Shown here: positions 40,645 to 48,258 of the stretch, piece by piece
Layout of the letters: each line of letters starts with the position of its first letter
Position numbering within the stretch: the stretch's first letter is position 1
DNA from: Cystobacter fuscus
Lineage (GTDB): Bacteria; Myxococcota; Myxococcia; Myxococcales; Myxococcaceae
DNA: 64,000 nt
Direction of reading: 5' to 3'
Assembly (NCBI RefSeq): GCF_002305875.1
Contig: NZ_CP022098.1
Coordinates: forward strand, 3,100,001-3,164,000
Translations under genes and position numbers: made by a program
The notes under the pieces: model-generated
What the model saw: the letters and a program-made list of their open reading frames with translations, nothing else
Database searches by the model: none
Told to the model about the DNA's origin: nothing

Positions 40645-41901
40645 ATGGAGATCAACCTTTCCAATCTCGCGTCGCCCCCGTCTTCCCCACCCAGGGATGT
40701 GTTCGGATTCAATGCCTTCCTGGAGGCGGCCGTGGCTCGCGGGTATTTCTACGATTTTCCCATCGCCAATGGGAGCAGCGGCTCGCGTCTGCATCATGGC
40801 GGCCGGGAGCTCGTCAACTTCGCTTCCATCAGCTTCATGGGCTTCCAGGAGAACTCGTCCGTCATGGACTACTTCTGCGCGGCCGCGAAGGAGTATGGCC
40901 TGGTCACGGGAGGCTCTCGGGCCACCCAGGGGATCTGCATGGCCCACGCGACGCTGGAGCAGACCATGAACCACCTCACGGGCATGGAGCATACCGTGAC
41001 CTTCGGCAGCGGCCTGCTCGCGAACATCGGCTTCCTGAATGCCATGACGGTCCAGTTCAAATTCGACTCCGACTGCAAGGTCGACAACCGGGACGCGGTG
41101 TTCATCCTGGATCGGGATTGCCACTGGAGTCTGTGGAAGGGCGCGTCGCATCTGGAGCACGGCAAGAGCCTGTTCTCCTTCCAGCACAACGACCCGGCCT
41201 CGTTGGAGGCCACGCTGTCGCGGATCACCGTGAAGAAGAAGGTGGTCATCTTCGAGAGCGTCTACTCCTCGGACGGCAGCGTCGCGCCCATGGGGGCCCT
41301 GCTGGATGTGTGTGAGAAGCACGGCGCGCTGTCCTACGTGGACGATGCCAACGGCTTCATGATCTACGGCCCGCCCAACCGGCCCTACCACGCGGAGTAT
41401 CAGGAGATGCGGCGGGCCACGTTCCGGATGGTGTCGTTCTCCAAGGCGGTGGGCCTGGAGGGAGGCGCCATCAGCGGTCCCCGAGAGTACGTGCAACCCT
41501 TCGCGTTCCTGTCGGGAACCGCAATCTTCACCGCGGCCATGCAGCCGCCCACGGCGGCCACGGCGGTCCATCTCCTCGAGAAGCTCAACTCCGAGCCCGA
41601 GTTGATGGACAACTACCTGGCGAAGGTGGCCCAGTTCCGCGGACGGCTGTTGCAGGAGGGCTTCCGGCTCTACGACAGTGAGTCCTATATCCTCTCGATC
41701 TGGATCGGACAGGACCTGGTCGCGGAGAACGTGCGCCAGTTCCTCGCGTCCAACGGGTTCGCGGTGCCTGTCTTCCGCTACCCCGCCGTGCAGCGCAATC
41801 GTGCGGTGCTCCGGGTCATCCTGAATGATCGTCATTCCTCCCGGGACATCGAGAACTTCATCGCCATGCTGCGCGAGGCCCGGCGGCAATTCGGTTTCTG
41901 A
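40645..41901 (+). CDS. Alpha-oxoamine synthase (serine palmitoyltransferase/CqsA-like)
   Basis: This 418-residue PLP enzyme condenses an amino acid with an acyl thioester to an alpha-amino ketone. The PLP lysine is in VSFSKAVGLEGGAISG, and the ring-stacking His is in DRDCHWSLWKGA. The usual D-E-A-H motif reads DDANGFMIYG, with Asn for the conserved His. Gly-rich loops (GSRATQGICMAH, FGSGLLANIGF) fit the family. ATG 40645 has GGAGA upstream; an ATG at 40633 is possible. It is downstream of the exporter and 11 bp before the methyltransferase. The product is probably a long-chain amino ketone or sphingoid base. Confidence 0.82.
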   Translation: MEINLSNLASPPSSPPRDVFGFNAFLEAAVARGYFYDFPIANGSSGSRLHHGGRELVNFASISFMGFQENSSVMDYFCAAAKEYGLVTGGSRATQGICMAHATLEQTMNHLTGMEHTVTFGSGLLANIGFLNAMTVQFKFDSDCKVDNRDAVFILDRDCHWSLWKGASHLEHGKSLFSFQHNDPASLEATLSRITVKKKVVIFESVYSSDGSVAPMGALLDVCEKHGALSYVDDANGFMIYGPPNRPYHAEYQEMRRATFRMVSFSKAVGLEGGAISGPREYVQPFAFLSGTAIFTAAMQPPTAATAVHLLEKLNSEPELMDNYLAKVAQFRGRLLQEGFRLYDSESYILSIWIGQDLVAENVRQFLASNGFAVPVFRYPAVQRNRAVLRVILNDRHSSRDIENFIAMLREARRQFGF

Positions 41902-41912
41902 GGAGCGCACCC

Positions 41913-42740
41913 ATGGACCAGACCATCGACCGCGTCCCCGCGGATTGGGTGATGGGCCTGCTGCGATGCCCGAGCTGCTCGGAGCCGGCCCTCCGCCGCC
42001 GCGAGGGCCCCTCCTTGATGTGTGACGGGTGTGCGGCCCACTTCCCGGTGCAGGAGGGAATCCTGGACCTCGCCCTGCCCGGCAACGAGTCGCTCCGAAC
42101 GGACCGTCCCTACGAAGGGCTGTCGGGCAGGATGTACGCCACCTTCATGGAGCATCCGTGGTTACAGAACCTGGATGCGTGGCTGCTGGGAATGAAGGTG
42201 GAGGACTACTACGCGCGGATCCAGGAACAGCTGGCCGTGCTGGGGCCCGGCCCCAGCCTGGACATGCCCTCGGGGGGCGGCCCCTTCCTCGGGCGGGTGC
42301 ACACGTACCAGCGGGCGGGTCCCTGGCTGTTCGCCGATCTCTCGTGGACCATGCTGCACCGCCTCCGGCGCAAATGCGAGGCGCTTGGACTGCGCGAGGT
42401 GGTGTTGATCCGGGCCGATGCGACCCGGCTGCCCCTGCGTGACGGGGTGCTGAACAACCTCGTGTCCTTGTTCGGCTTGCACTGCTTCCACGACAAGGCC
42501 TCCGTGTTCGGGGAGCTGAACCGGTGTCTGAAGCCCGGGGGGCGGATCCTCGCCAGCACGTTGACCAGCGAGGGACCGCGCAGGTCCCGCTTCTACCTGA
42601 AGCTGAATCAGCGGGATGGCACCTTCGCCCCCAACAACTCGCTCCATGAATTCCGGGAGCAGGCCCGTCATCAGTGCATGGGACTGAGGGTCCTCAACCA
42701 GCTGGGCGCCACGCTCGTGCTCGAGATGAGCCATGGGTGA
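41913..42740 (+). CDS. SAM-dependent methyltransferase with N-terminal zinc ribbon
   Basis: This is a 275-residue class I methyltransferase. A Trm112/RlmA-type zinc ribbon opens the protein (LRCPSCSEPALRR, then MCDGCAAHF). The SAM motif is SLDMPSGGGPFLGRV, the adenine-binding part is LIRADATRLPLRDGVLNNLVSLFGLHCF, and ELNRCLKPGGRILAST is the post-motif strand. RlmA-like RNA targets are possible, but the operon position favours a small-molecule substrate made by the oxoamine synthase. It overlaps the next gene by 8 bases. Confidence 0.82.
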   Translation: MDQTIDRVPADWVMGLLRCPSCSEPALRRREGPSLMCDGCAAHFPVQEGILDLALPGNESLRTDRPYEGLSGRMYATFMEHPWLQNLDAWLLGMKVEDYYARIQEQLAVLGPGPSLDMPSGGGPFLGRVHTYQRAGPWLFADLSWTMLHRLRRKCEALGLREVVLIRADATRLPLRDGVLNNLVSLFGLHCFHDKASVFGELNRCLKPGGRILASTLTSEGPRRSRFYLKLNQRDGTFAPNNSLHEFREQARHQCMGLRVLNQLGATLVLEMSHG

Positions 42741-45201
42741 GCGCGCATGGGCCCTCGGGCAATCAACGGCCGTGGCCTCCTCCGGATGGACGGTGGAGAA
42801 CGCGGACAGCATCCACCGGTTCTCCGCCGCGCAATGGGACGCGCTGCTGGCGCCGACCGACTTCTTCACCCACGGCTATCTCGCGGCCCTGGAGGCCAGT
42901 GACCTGGACTGCCAGTTCCACTACGCGGTCCTCCGCGCGGGCCCCTCGCTCGTGGGCCTGGGCTTCGGCTGTCTCATGCGCTTCGACCTCGGACTCTGGC
43001 GCCCGCGTATCTGGTTGGGCGGGTCGCCCGTCAACCTGGGCACTCCGTTCGCCTTCGCTCCTGGTCACGACGCGCCCGAGGCCCATTACCGGTTGCAGGA
43101 AGCCCTGTTCGCCCGGGCGCGCCAGTCCCGGGCGCTGTATTTCATCCTGCGCGACTTCCGTGTGTCCGCGGACACGCCGTTCGCCCCCAGCCTCCAACTG
43201 TCTCCAGTGCCCCTGCATCACACCGCGATCCTGCCCCTGGAGTTCGACGGCTTCGAGGCATACCTGGCCCACTTGAAGGGCTCGCGGCGCAAGACAGTGA
43301 AGAAAGACATCCGGGCCGTCGAGGCGGCGGGCTTCCGCTTGAGCATCGAGCGCCCGGCGCCGGAGCTGGCCCCCCGTCTGCTCGCGTTGTGGTTGAACCT
43401 CTACCGCAAATACAAGTCTCCGGATCAAATCCGGCTCACCGAGGGCTACTTCCGCGCCATGGCCACGTGTCCGGAGGCGGTCTTCTTGTTGCTCTGGCGA
43501 GGCGGAGAGCTGGTGGCGTTCGACCTCTGCCTTCGGTGGGGAGACCTGCTCGGCTCGATCTTCTCGGGGCTCGATCCCGAGGCGACGCGCGAGCAGCCGG
43601 TGCACCGCTACATGGGCCATGCGATCGTGCGGCATGCCCTCGACACGGGATGCCGGAGGATTGATTTCGGCATCTCCAATGAAGCCGCCAAGGAGCGCAT
43701 GGGCTGTCGTCTGGAGCTGCTGTACGGGCAGGGCCGGATGGTGCCGGCAGTGCTGCACGGACTGAGGGCGGAGCGCCTGGTCCGGCCCCTGATCGCCGCT
43801 CCGGTGCCCGCTCCCACGGCCCCCGAGGACGGCGGCGGCGCGCCCGGTGAAGCCGGGAGGACGCTCGCGGCGCCCGTGTTCCTCCGGGGCAGGAGGAAGG
43901 TGGTGGTGATTGGCGCCGGTCTGAGCGGACTGGCGGCGGCGGCGCGGTTGGCCTCGCGGAGCCACGATGAACTCGTGGTCCTGGAGCAGACGCCGTCGCC
44001 GGGCGGTATGTGCCGGACCGTCTCCTTCGAGCGGGACCTTCGGGGCTTCATCGCGGGCTGCAACCTGTTCCCGCCCCGCTTCTTCTCGCTCCTGGAGCGC
44101 GCCTACCACATCCGTCTTCCGACCCGCCGCGCGCGACTGAGGACTTATTACGACGGTCGGCTCCTGGAGGTCGGGACGCAGGCGGGTCACCTGGACGTGC
44201 GCCAGGAGTTCGCGGCCCTGGGGCGGCTGGCGCGCGGATGGGTGCACGACGCTCGGGACTTGAGCGCGACCGTCCGCGGTCCCTCGCTGGTGAGCGATCT
44301 CTCCCTGCTGCCGCTGCTGATGCAGGGACAGGCGCCCTGGCATTGGCCCGTGAGGGAAGGGGTGGCCCGGTTGCGTGCCGCGACCTCCACCCGGTACCCG
44401 GTGCCCGGGCTGACCGCCATTCCCCAGGCCCTCGAGCGTGTCATCCTGCGGAGCGGCTCCGCGCGGATCATCTACCAGGCGCCCGTTCAATCCATCGAGG
44501 TCCACGCGGGACGGGTCCTGGGCGTGCGCACGTCACAAGCCGAATGGCCCGCCGAACAGGTGCTCAGCAGCCTGCCGCCGCGCACCACCCGTGCGCTGCT
44601 CCACGGAGACGGCGAGGCGTCCCTCCCGGCAATGGGACGACCGGAGGGCTTGTCGGCGATGGCGGTCTTCCTGACGCTCGCGCCGGAGTTCGCCCTGCCG
44701 CGCGGCTGCTATGGCTTGAGCTTCGTGGAACGAGACATCCTCGGACAGCTGAGGGCACTGTTCGCCGGACAGGTCCCGGAGCGGCCCACCTTCGAATGGC
44801 TCTGCCCCGACCTGGCCGAAGATCAACCCTCCGCCAGGGGCTGGCGAGTGACCCTGTTCACCACGTGTCCGGCCTCTTGCTCCGCCGCCCAGGCCGCACA
44901 GCTCTGGGCGAGGATGACCGAGCGCCTGGAGCAGTGCTTTCCGGGGTTCACGCGCGCGATCCTCTGGAGCCTCCGGGTCCCGCCCGGTGACTACGAGCGG
45001 GTCGTCGGTTGTAGCAGTCGGCTGTCACCCCATGCCGATGCACCCCCACGCGAGCGCGAGGCTCCGTCTGGCATCGACGGGCTGTCGATCGCCCACGGAG
45101 GCGCGAGTGCCGGTGACGCGTTCCTCGCCCTGCGGGCGGGACTGGCGTGCGCCGATCAGCTCCTCGGCCCGGGCGCCACCGCCCTCGCGAGGCCTCGGTG
45201 A
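42733..45201 (+). CDS. Fusion of FemAB/GNAT-like acyltransferase and FAD-dependent oxidoreductase
   Basis: This is an 822-residue two-enzyme protein. Residues ~10-350 resemble the GNAT/FemAB-like acyltransferases (FEAYLAHLKGSRRKTVKKDIRAVEAAGF, then DFGISNEAAKERMG). A Pro/Ala-rich linker (~355-385) leads to an amine-oxidase/phytoene-desaturase-like domain with VVVIGAGLSGLAAAARLASRS, then VVLEQTPSPGGMCRT, and a C-terminal FAD segment GIDGLSIAHGGASAGDAFLALRAG. It may N-acylate and oxidise or desaturate the cluster product. The joining of these two activities in one chain is unusual to me. Confidence 0.75.
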   Translation: MGERAWALGQSTAVASSGWTVENADSIHRFSAAQWDALLAPTDFFTHGYLAALEASDLDCQFHYAVLRAGPSLVGLGFGCLMRFDLGLWRPRIWLGGSPVNLGTPFAFAPGHDAPEAHYRLQEALFARARQSRALYFILRDFRVSADTPFAPSLQLSPVPLHHTAILPLEFDGFEAYLAHLKGSRRKTVKKDIRAVEAAGFRLSIERPAPELAPRLLALWLNLYRKYKSPDQIRLTEGYFRAMATCPEAVFLLLWRGGELVAFDLCLRWGDLLGSIFSGLDPEATREQPVHRYMGHAIVRHALDTGCRRIDFGISNEAAKERMGCRLELLYGQGRMVPAVLHGLRAERLVRPLIAAPVPAPTAPEDGGGAPGEAGRTLAAPVFLRGRRKVVVIGAGLSGLAAAARLASRSHDELVVLEQTPSPGGMCRTVSFERDLRGFIAGCNLFPPRFFSLLERAYHIRLPTRRARLRTYYDGRLLEVGTQAGHLDVRQEFAALGRLARGWVHDARDLSATVRGPSLVSDLSLLPLLMQGQAPWHWPVREGVARLRAATSTRYPVPGLTAIPQALERVILRSGSARIIYQAPVQSIEVHAGRVLGVRTSQAEWPAEQVLSSLPPRTTRALLHGDGEASLPAMGRPEGLSAMAVFLTLAPEFALPRGCYGLSFVERDILGQLRALFAGQVPERPTFEWLCPDLAEDQPSARGWRVTLFTTCPASCSAAQAAQLWARMTERLEQCFPGFTRAILWSLRVPPGDYERVVGCSSRLSPHADAPPREREAPSGIDGLSIAHGGASAGDAFLALRAGLACADQLLGPGATALARPR

Positions 45202-45336
45202 ATCCTCTTGGAAATCACCGAGGGTTTCCCCACCAGGAGGGGGCCGTGGGGTGTGTCCTGCTCGCGGTGGAAGGCCGCGCCCGATGCCTCACTGCCTGTG
45301 AGGGGTCCGCCCTGCTCCGAGCGGTGGCTCTACAGT

Positions 45337-45396
45337 AGCTGCTGGCCACGCTCGAGGAGTCACTGGAGGCTCGCTCGAAGCCGTGAGGGACTCGCC
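45337..45396 (+). repeat. 60-bp direct repeat, right copy (orphan marR 3' end)
   Basis: It copies 36651-36710 with one mismatch (45390). Here it has no gene attached and lies between the fusion gene and the convergent reductase gene. Confidence 0.95.
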
Positions 45397-45403
45397 CCCC
45401 TTC

Positions 45404-46042
45404 CTACCGCGCCACCGTGAGCGCGAAGGGCGCGAAGCCACGGCGGCGGATGAGGTGGGGCACGAGCAGCATGAGGGCTTCCGTGCCCCGGGCGGTGGAG
45501 AGGTCTCCCAGGTCCTCGATCCACTCCACGGGCCACCCGAGCGATTGAAGCAGCCCACCGACGGCCGTCTTCGCTCCCGCGTCGTTGCCCGACAGGAACG
45601 CCGTCGGAGGCACGGAGAGGGCCCGGGGATTCGCCATGACGGAGAAGAGCATGGTGTTGAGCGCCTTGACGACCCGCGTCCCCGGCAGCGCCTGCTGCAG
45701 GTGCTCGGCCAGGCTGCTGTCCGGGTAGCACAGGCCCGCGGGCATCCCTCCCGCGCCGCGCCGGGTCGCGTTCGACACGTCCATCAGGATCTTCCCATCC
45801 AGGGCCTCGCGCAGGGCCCCGAGCCGCTCGAGGCTGGTGTCTCCCGGAGTGGCGTTGATGAGGAGCGAGGCCTCGCGCGCCGTCCGCTCGGGGTCCGCGA
45901 ACGCGACCGTCGGTCCGGTCCACCGCGCGGCCGCTCCGGTGGCGTCGCGCGTTCCAATCCCCACCTCATGTCCAGCGGTCACGAGCCCGGTGGCGAGCAC
46001 CGTGGCGACACGGCCCGAGCCCAGAATGCCAATGCGATTCAT
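45404..46042 (-). CDS. NADPH-dependent F420 reductase-like Rossmann oxidoreductase
   Basis: This 212-residue protein starts with a dinucleotide-binding fold (MNRIGILGSGRVATVLATGL, G-x-G-x-x-A, then GIGTRD). It continues as in the F420:NADPH oxidoreductase/NAD-binding family: LINATPGDTSLERLGAL, GKILMDVSNATRRG, RVVKALNTMLFSVMANP, FLSGNDAGAKTAVGGLLQSLGW. The family also includes enzymes that do not use F420. It lies 34 bp downstream of the phosphatase-like gene. A 5' fragment is duplicated at 31525-31608. Confidence 0.85.
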   Translation of the reverse strand: MNRIGILGSGRVATVLATGLVTAGHEVGIGTRDATGAAARWTGPTVAFADPERTAREASLLINATPGDTSLERLGALREALDGKILMDVSNATRRGAGGMPAGLCYPDSSLAEHLQQALPGTRVVKALNTMLFSVMANPRALSVPPTAFLSGNDAGAKTAVGGLLQSLGWPVEWIEDLGDLSTARGTEALMLLVPHLIRRRGFAPFALTVAR

Positions 46043-46076
46043 CCGATGTTCTCCGTTCAGGGAAGGGGGCCCAGGG

Positions 46077-46880
46077 TCAGGCGATGGTGGACAGCACCTC
46101 GACCGAGGCGGCATGCAGAGCGGACGCGGTGGCCAGGAAGTCGCGGCTCGTGAAGTTCCACGGGCGGCCGTGGGTGTCGGAGATCCGGCCGCCGGCCTCC
46201 TCGACGAGGAGGGCTCCCGACAGCAGTCCGGAGAGGACCTGGCTGTATTGCCAGAAGGCCTCCATCCGCCCCGCCGCGACCTGGATGAGTTGCAGGGTGG
46301 CCGGCACCGACACCCGCAGCACCAGCGCGCTCCCGAGCATCGCGGTGACGGACTGGCCGATCCGCCGATGGGTCTCCCGGTCCTCGCCGGGCCGCGCCTG
46401 GCCGGTGCCCACCAGGGCCGCGTCCAACGCCGTCTTGTCCGACACGCGCAGGCGCACGCCATCGAGGTACGCCCCGCCCCCCCGGACGGCCGTGTACGTC
46501 TGGCCCGTCATGGGCAGGTACACCACGGCGAGCACCGGCACGTTGTCGCGCACCAGCGTGGCCGTGACACACCAGTCGGCCATGCCGTGGATGTGATTGA
46601 TGTTGCCCTCCGCCGGGTCCGTGACCCACCACTCCCCCGGTGGCAACCTCCCCACCTGGAGCTCGTCCTCGATCCAGCCCGCGCCAGGACGCACCCGCGT
46701 CAGCGCCTCCCGCAGCACGCCCAGGGACGCTTCATCGTTGGCCTGGAGCGCGGCGAGCACCGCGTCCAGGTTTCCCGGACGCGCGTCGGCGGAGAACCGC
46801 TTCTTCAGGAGATGGCCAGCGGCCTGGACGGCCTCCACGACAGCGGGCAGCAACACTTCATCCGAGGGAATGGGCCTCAT
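46077..46880 (-). CDS. Inositol-monophosphatase-family protein with altered active site
   Basis: This is a 267-residue protein of the IMPase/FBPase fold. The first metal region WIEDEL is present. The classic D-P-I/L-D-G-T motif reads TDPAEGNINHI, with Glu for the second Asp. The C-terminal W-D-x-A-A-G motif reads YSQVLSGLLSGALLVEEAGG, without the expected Asp. Metal binding or specificity is likely changed, or the protein is not a phosphatase. AGAGGAA precedes ATG 46880. It is divergent from tetR and followed by the reductase gene. Confidence 0.8.
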   Translation of the reverse strand: MRPIPSDEVLLPAVVEAVQAAGHLLKKRFSADARPGNLDAVLAALQANDEASLGVLREALTRVRPGAGWIEDELQVGRLPPGEWWVTDPAEGNINHIHGMADWCVTATLVRDNVPVLAVVYLPMTGQTYTAVRGGGAYLDGVRLRVSDKTALDAALVGTGQARPGEDRETHRRIGQSVTAMLGSALVLRVSVPATLQLIQVAAGRMEAFWQYSQVLSGLLSGALLVEEAGGRISDTHGRPWNFTSRDFLATASALHAASVEVLSTIA

Positions 46881-46921
46881 GGGTTCCTCTTGAGTGGGGT
46901 GACTTGCGAGGAATAGAATGT

Positions 46922-46933
46922 GAGCAAACGCTC
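46922..46933. promoter_or_regulatory. Putative TetR operator GAGC-AAAC-GCTC
   Basis: A short inverted repeat lies in the 76-bp gap between the divergent phosphatase-like and tetR genes, positioned to control both. Confidence 0.5.
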
Positions 46934-46956
46934 TCTTTCACTACTCGCTTTCGCCC

Positions 46957-47574
46957 ATGGCCTCCCGAACCACTCCCCACCCGCTCGAGCCGAGGAAGAA
47001 ACCCGGTCAGGCCCGCTCGGCGGCGACCGTCGCGGCCGTGCTCGAAGCCGCTGCTCGCATTCTGGAGACCGAGGGCTTCGAGGGGTACACCACCAACGCC
47101 GTGGCCCGGCGTGCCGGCATCAGCATCGGCTCGCTGTACCAGTACTTTCCCAGCAAGGACGCCATCACCAAGGCGCTGATGCTCCGGGAGACGACCCAGC
47201 TCCTGGCGGATGTCGCCGCCATCCATACGGACGCGGGCGGGCGCGCGGGCCTCGAGCGGCTCATCGCGGTGGCCGTTGCCTATCAGTTCCGGCGTCCGGC
47301 CCTCGCGCGGCTGCTGGACATGGAGGAGCGCCGTCTGCCCGTTGGGGAAGAGGTGCGGCGCATTGGCGAGCAGCTGCTCCTCACCGTCCAGCGGTGTCTC
47401 GACGCGCCGGACCTCGCGGGCACGTTCCGCTCACCGTCCGCCGCCGAGGATCTCCTGGCGATCGTGAAGGGCCTCGTCGACGCCGCGGGGGACCGGGGCG
47501 AGAGCGACGACGCGGCCCTCCTCTCCCGCGTGCACCGGGCCGTCTTCGGCTACCTGGACTACACGCCGTCCTGA
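46957..47574 (+). CDS. TetR-family regulator (intact parental copy)
   Basis: This is a 205-residue TetR regulator. The HTH is YTTNAVARRAGISIGSLYQYFPSKDAITKAL, and the C-terminal domain has MEERRLPVGEEVRRIGEQLL and ends FGYLDYTPS. It is divergent from the phosphatase/reductase operon it probably controls. Its first 182 codons are duplicated at 31874, where they fuse to another gene. Confidence 0.9.
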   Translation: MASRTTPHPLEPRKKPGQARSAATVAAVLEAAARILETEGFEGYTTNAVARRAGISIGSLYQYFPSKDAITKALMLRETTQLLADVAAIHTDAGGRAGLERLIAVAVAYQFRRPALARLLDMEERRLPVGEEVRRIGEQLLLTVQRCLDAPDLAGTFRSPSAAEDLLAIVKGLVDAAGDRGESDDAALLSRVHRAVFGYLDYTPS

Positions 47575-47721
47575 ACCCCGCGCGGCCCTCGGCCTCGCGT
47601 GCGCCGCCGCGGGCGGATGGGTCCCCGGGCCGTCGAGGGGTCCACCACCCGGCCGCCCTGGAGGACTCCACCTCGCACCGCTCCCCGCGAGGATGGAAAG
47701 AGGCGAGGCGGTGGCCTCATG

Positions 47722-48258
47722 TCAGGGCCCCCATTCGAGTCCGACCATCAGGCGGTACTGGCGGTAGGCGAACGGGGTGCCGCGCAGCTGCGGGACGGGC
47801 ACCACCATGTCCGGCTTGAACTCGAGCCAGGTGCCCGGCGCCACCCGGACGGCCGCGCTCAGGGCGCCCAGGCCCAGGTATGCCCCCACCGAGCCCCTCG
47901 GCGCGCCCACCGCGCTGAACAGCAGCAGGCTCGTGCCCAGGTTCACCGTGGTGCGCAGCTCCACGCCCTCCACCTGCGTCCAGCGGTAGATGCCCGAGCC
48001 CACCAGGCTCAAGACCCCGGGCGCGAAGGAGCCGGAGAGCAGATCGATCCACGGGTTGAACTCCAGATCCACCCCCAGCGCGAGGTGGGCGAGCGGTGCC
48101 CAGCGGACGCCCGCGTCCACGCTCAGGGCGGAGCGGTCGAGGGAGGCGCCGGCCGCGACGTGGAGGCGGGGAGCGAACGTCTCGGGCGTCCCGGCGGGCG
48201 CGGCGGAGGGCAGGGCGGCGGCAACCAGACCGAACCAGAGCAGGAGGGGCCGTTTCAT
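47722..48258 (-). CDS. Probable outer-membrane beta-barrel protein
   Basis: This is a 178-residue exported protein. A signal peptide (LLLWFGLVAAALPSAAPA) is followed by alternating amphipathic strands (HLALGVDLEFNPWIDLL, GSVGAYLGLGALSAAVRV, RQYRLMVGLEWGP) ending near an aromatic-rich C-terminus, as in small barrels. ATG 48258 overlaps the stop of the upstream gene (ATGA). Function unknown; perhaps a surface partner of the phospholipase-like protein. Confidence 0.65.
   Translation of the reverse strand: MKRPLLLWFGLVAAALPSAAPAGTPETFAPRLHVAAGASLDRSALSVDAGVRWAPLAHLALGVDLEFNPWIDLLSGSFAPGVLSLVGSGIYRWTQVEGVELRTTVNLGTSLLLFSAVGAPRGSVGAYLGLGALSAAVRVAPGTWLEFKPDMVVPVPQLRGTPFAYRQYRLMVGLEWGP

Larger units (their letters stand above)
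45959..47503. repeat. Copy 2 (parental arrangement) of the duplicated npdG-IMPase-tetR block
   Basis: Segments 45959-46266 and 46916-47503 are present at 31525-32420 with >99% identity. The 649 bp between them (46267-46915) occur only here. All three genes are intact in this copy, so it is probably the source. Confidence 0.93.

Noticed and set aside
37366-41910. Open frame of 1,514 codons on the minus strand
   Set aside because: It is antisense to tetR, SMR, the ABC exporter and the oxoamine synthase, all of which have clear motifs. Its translation matches no family.
36651-45396. 60-bp repeats as integrase attachment sites
   Set aside because: They fit bracketed insertion, but no integrase or tRNA is present, so homologous or illegitimate recombination is as likely. 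Reported only as direct repeats.
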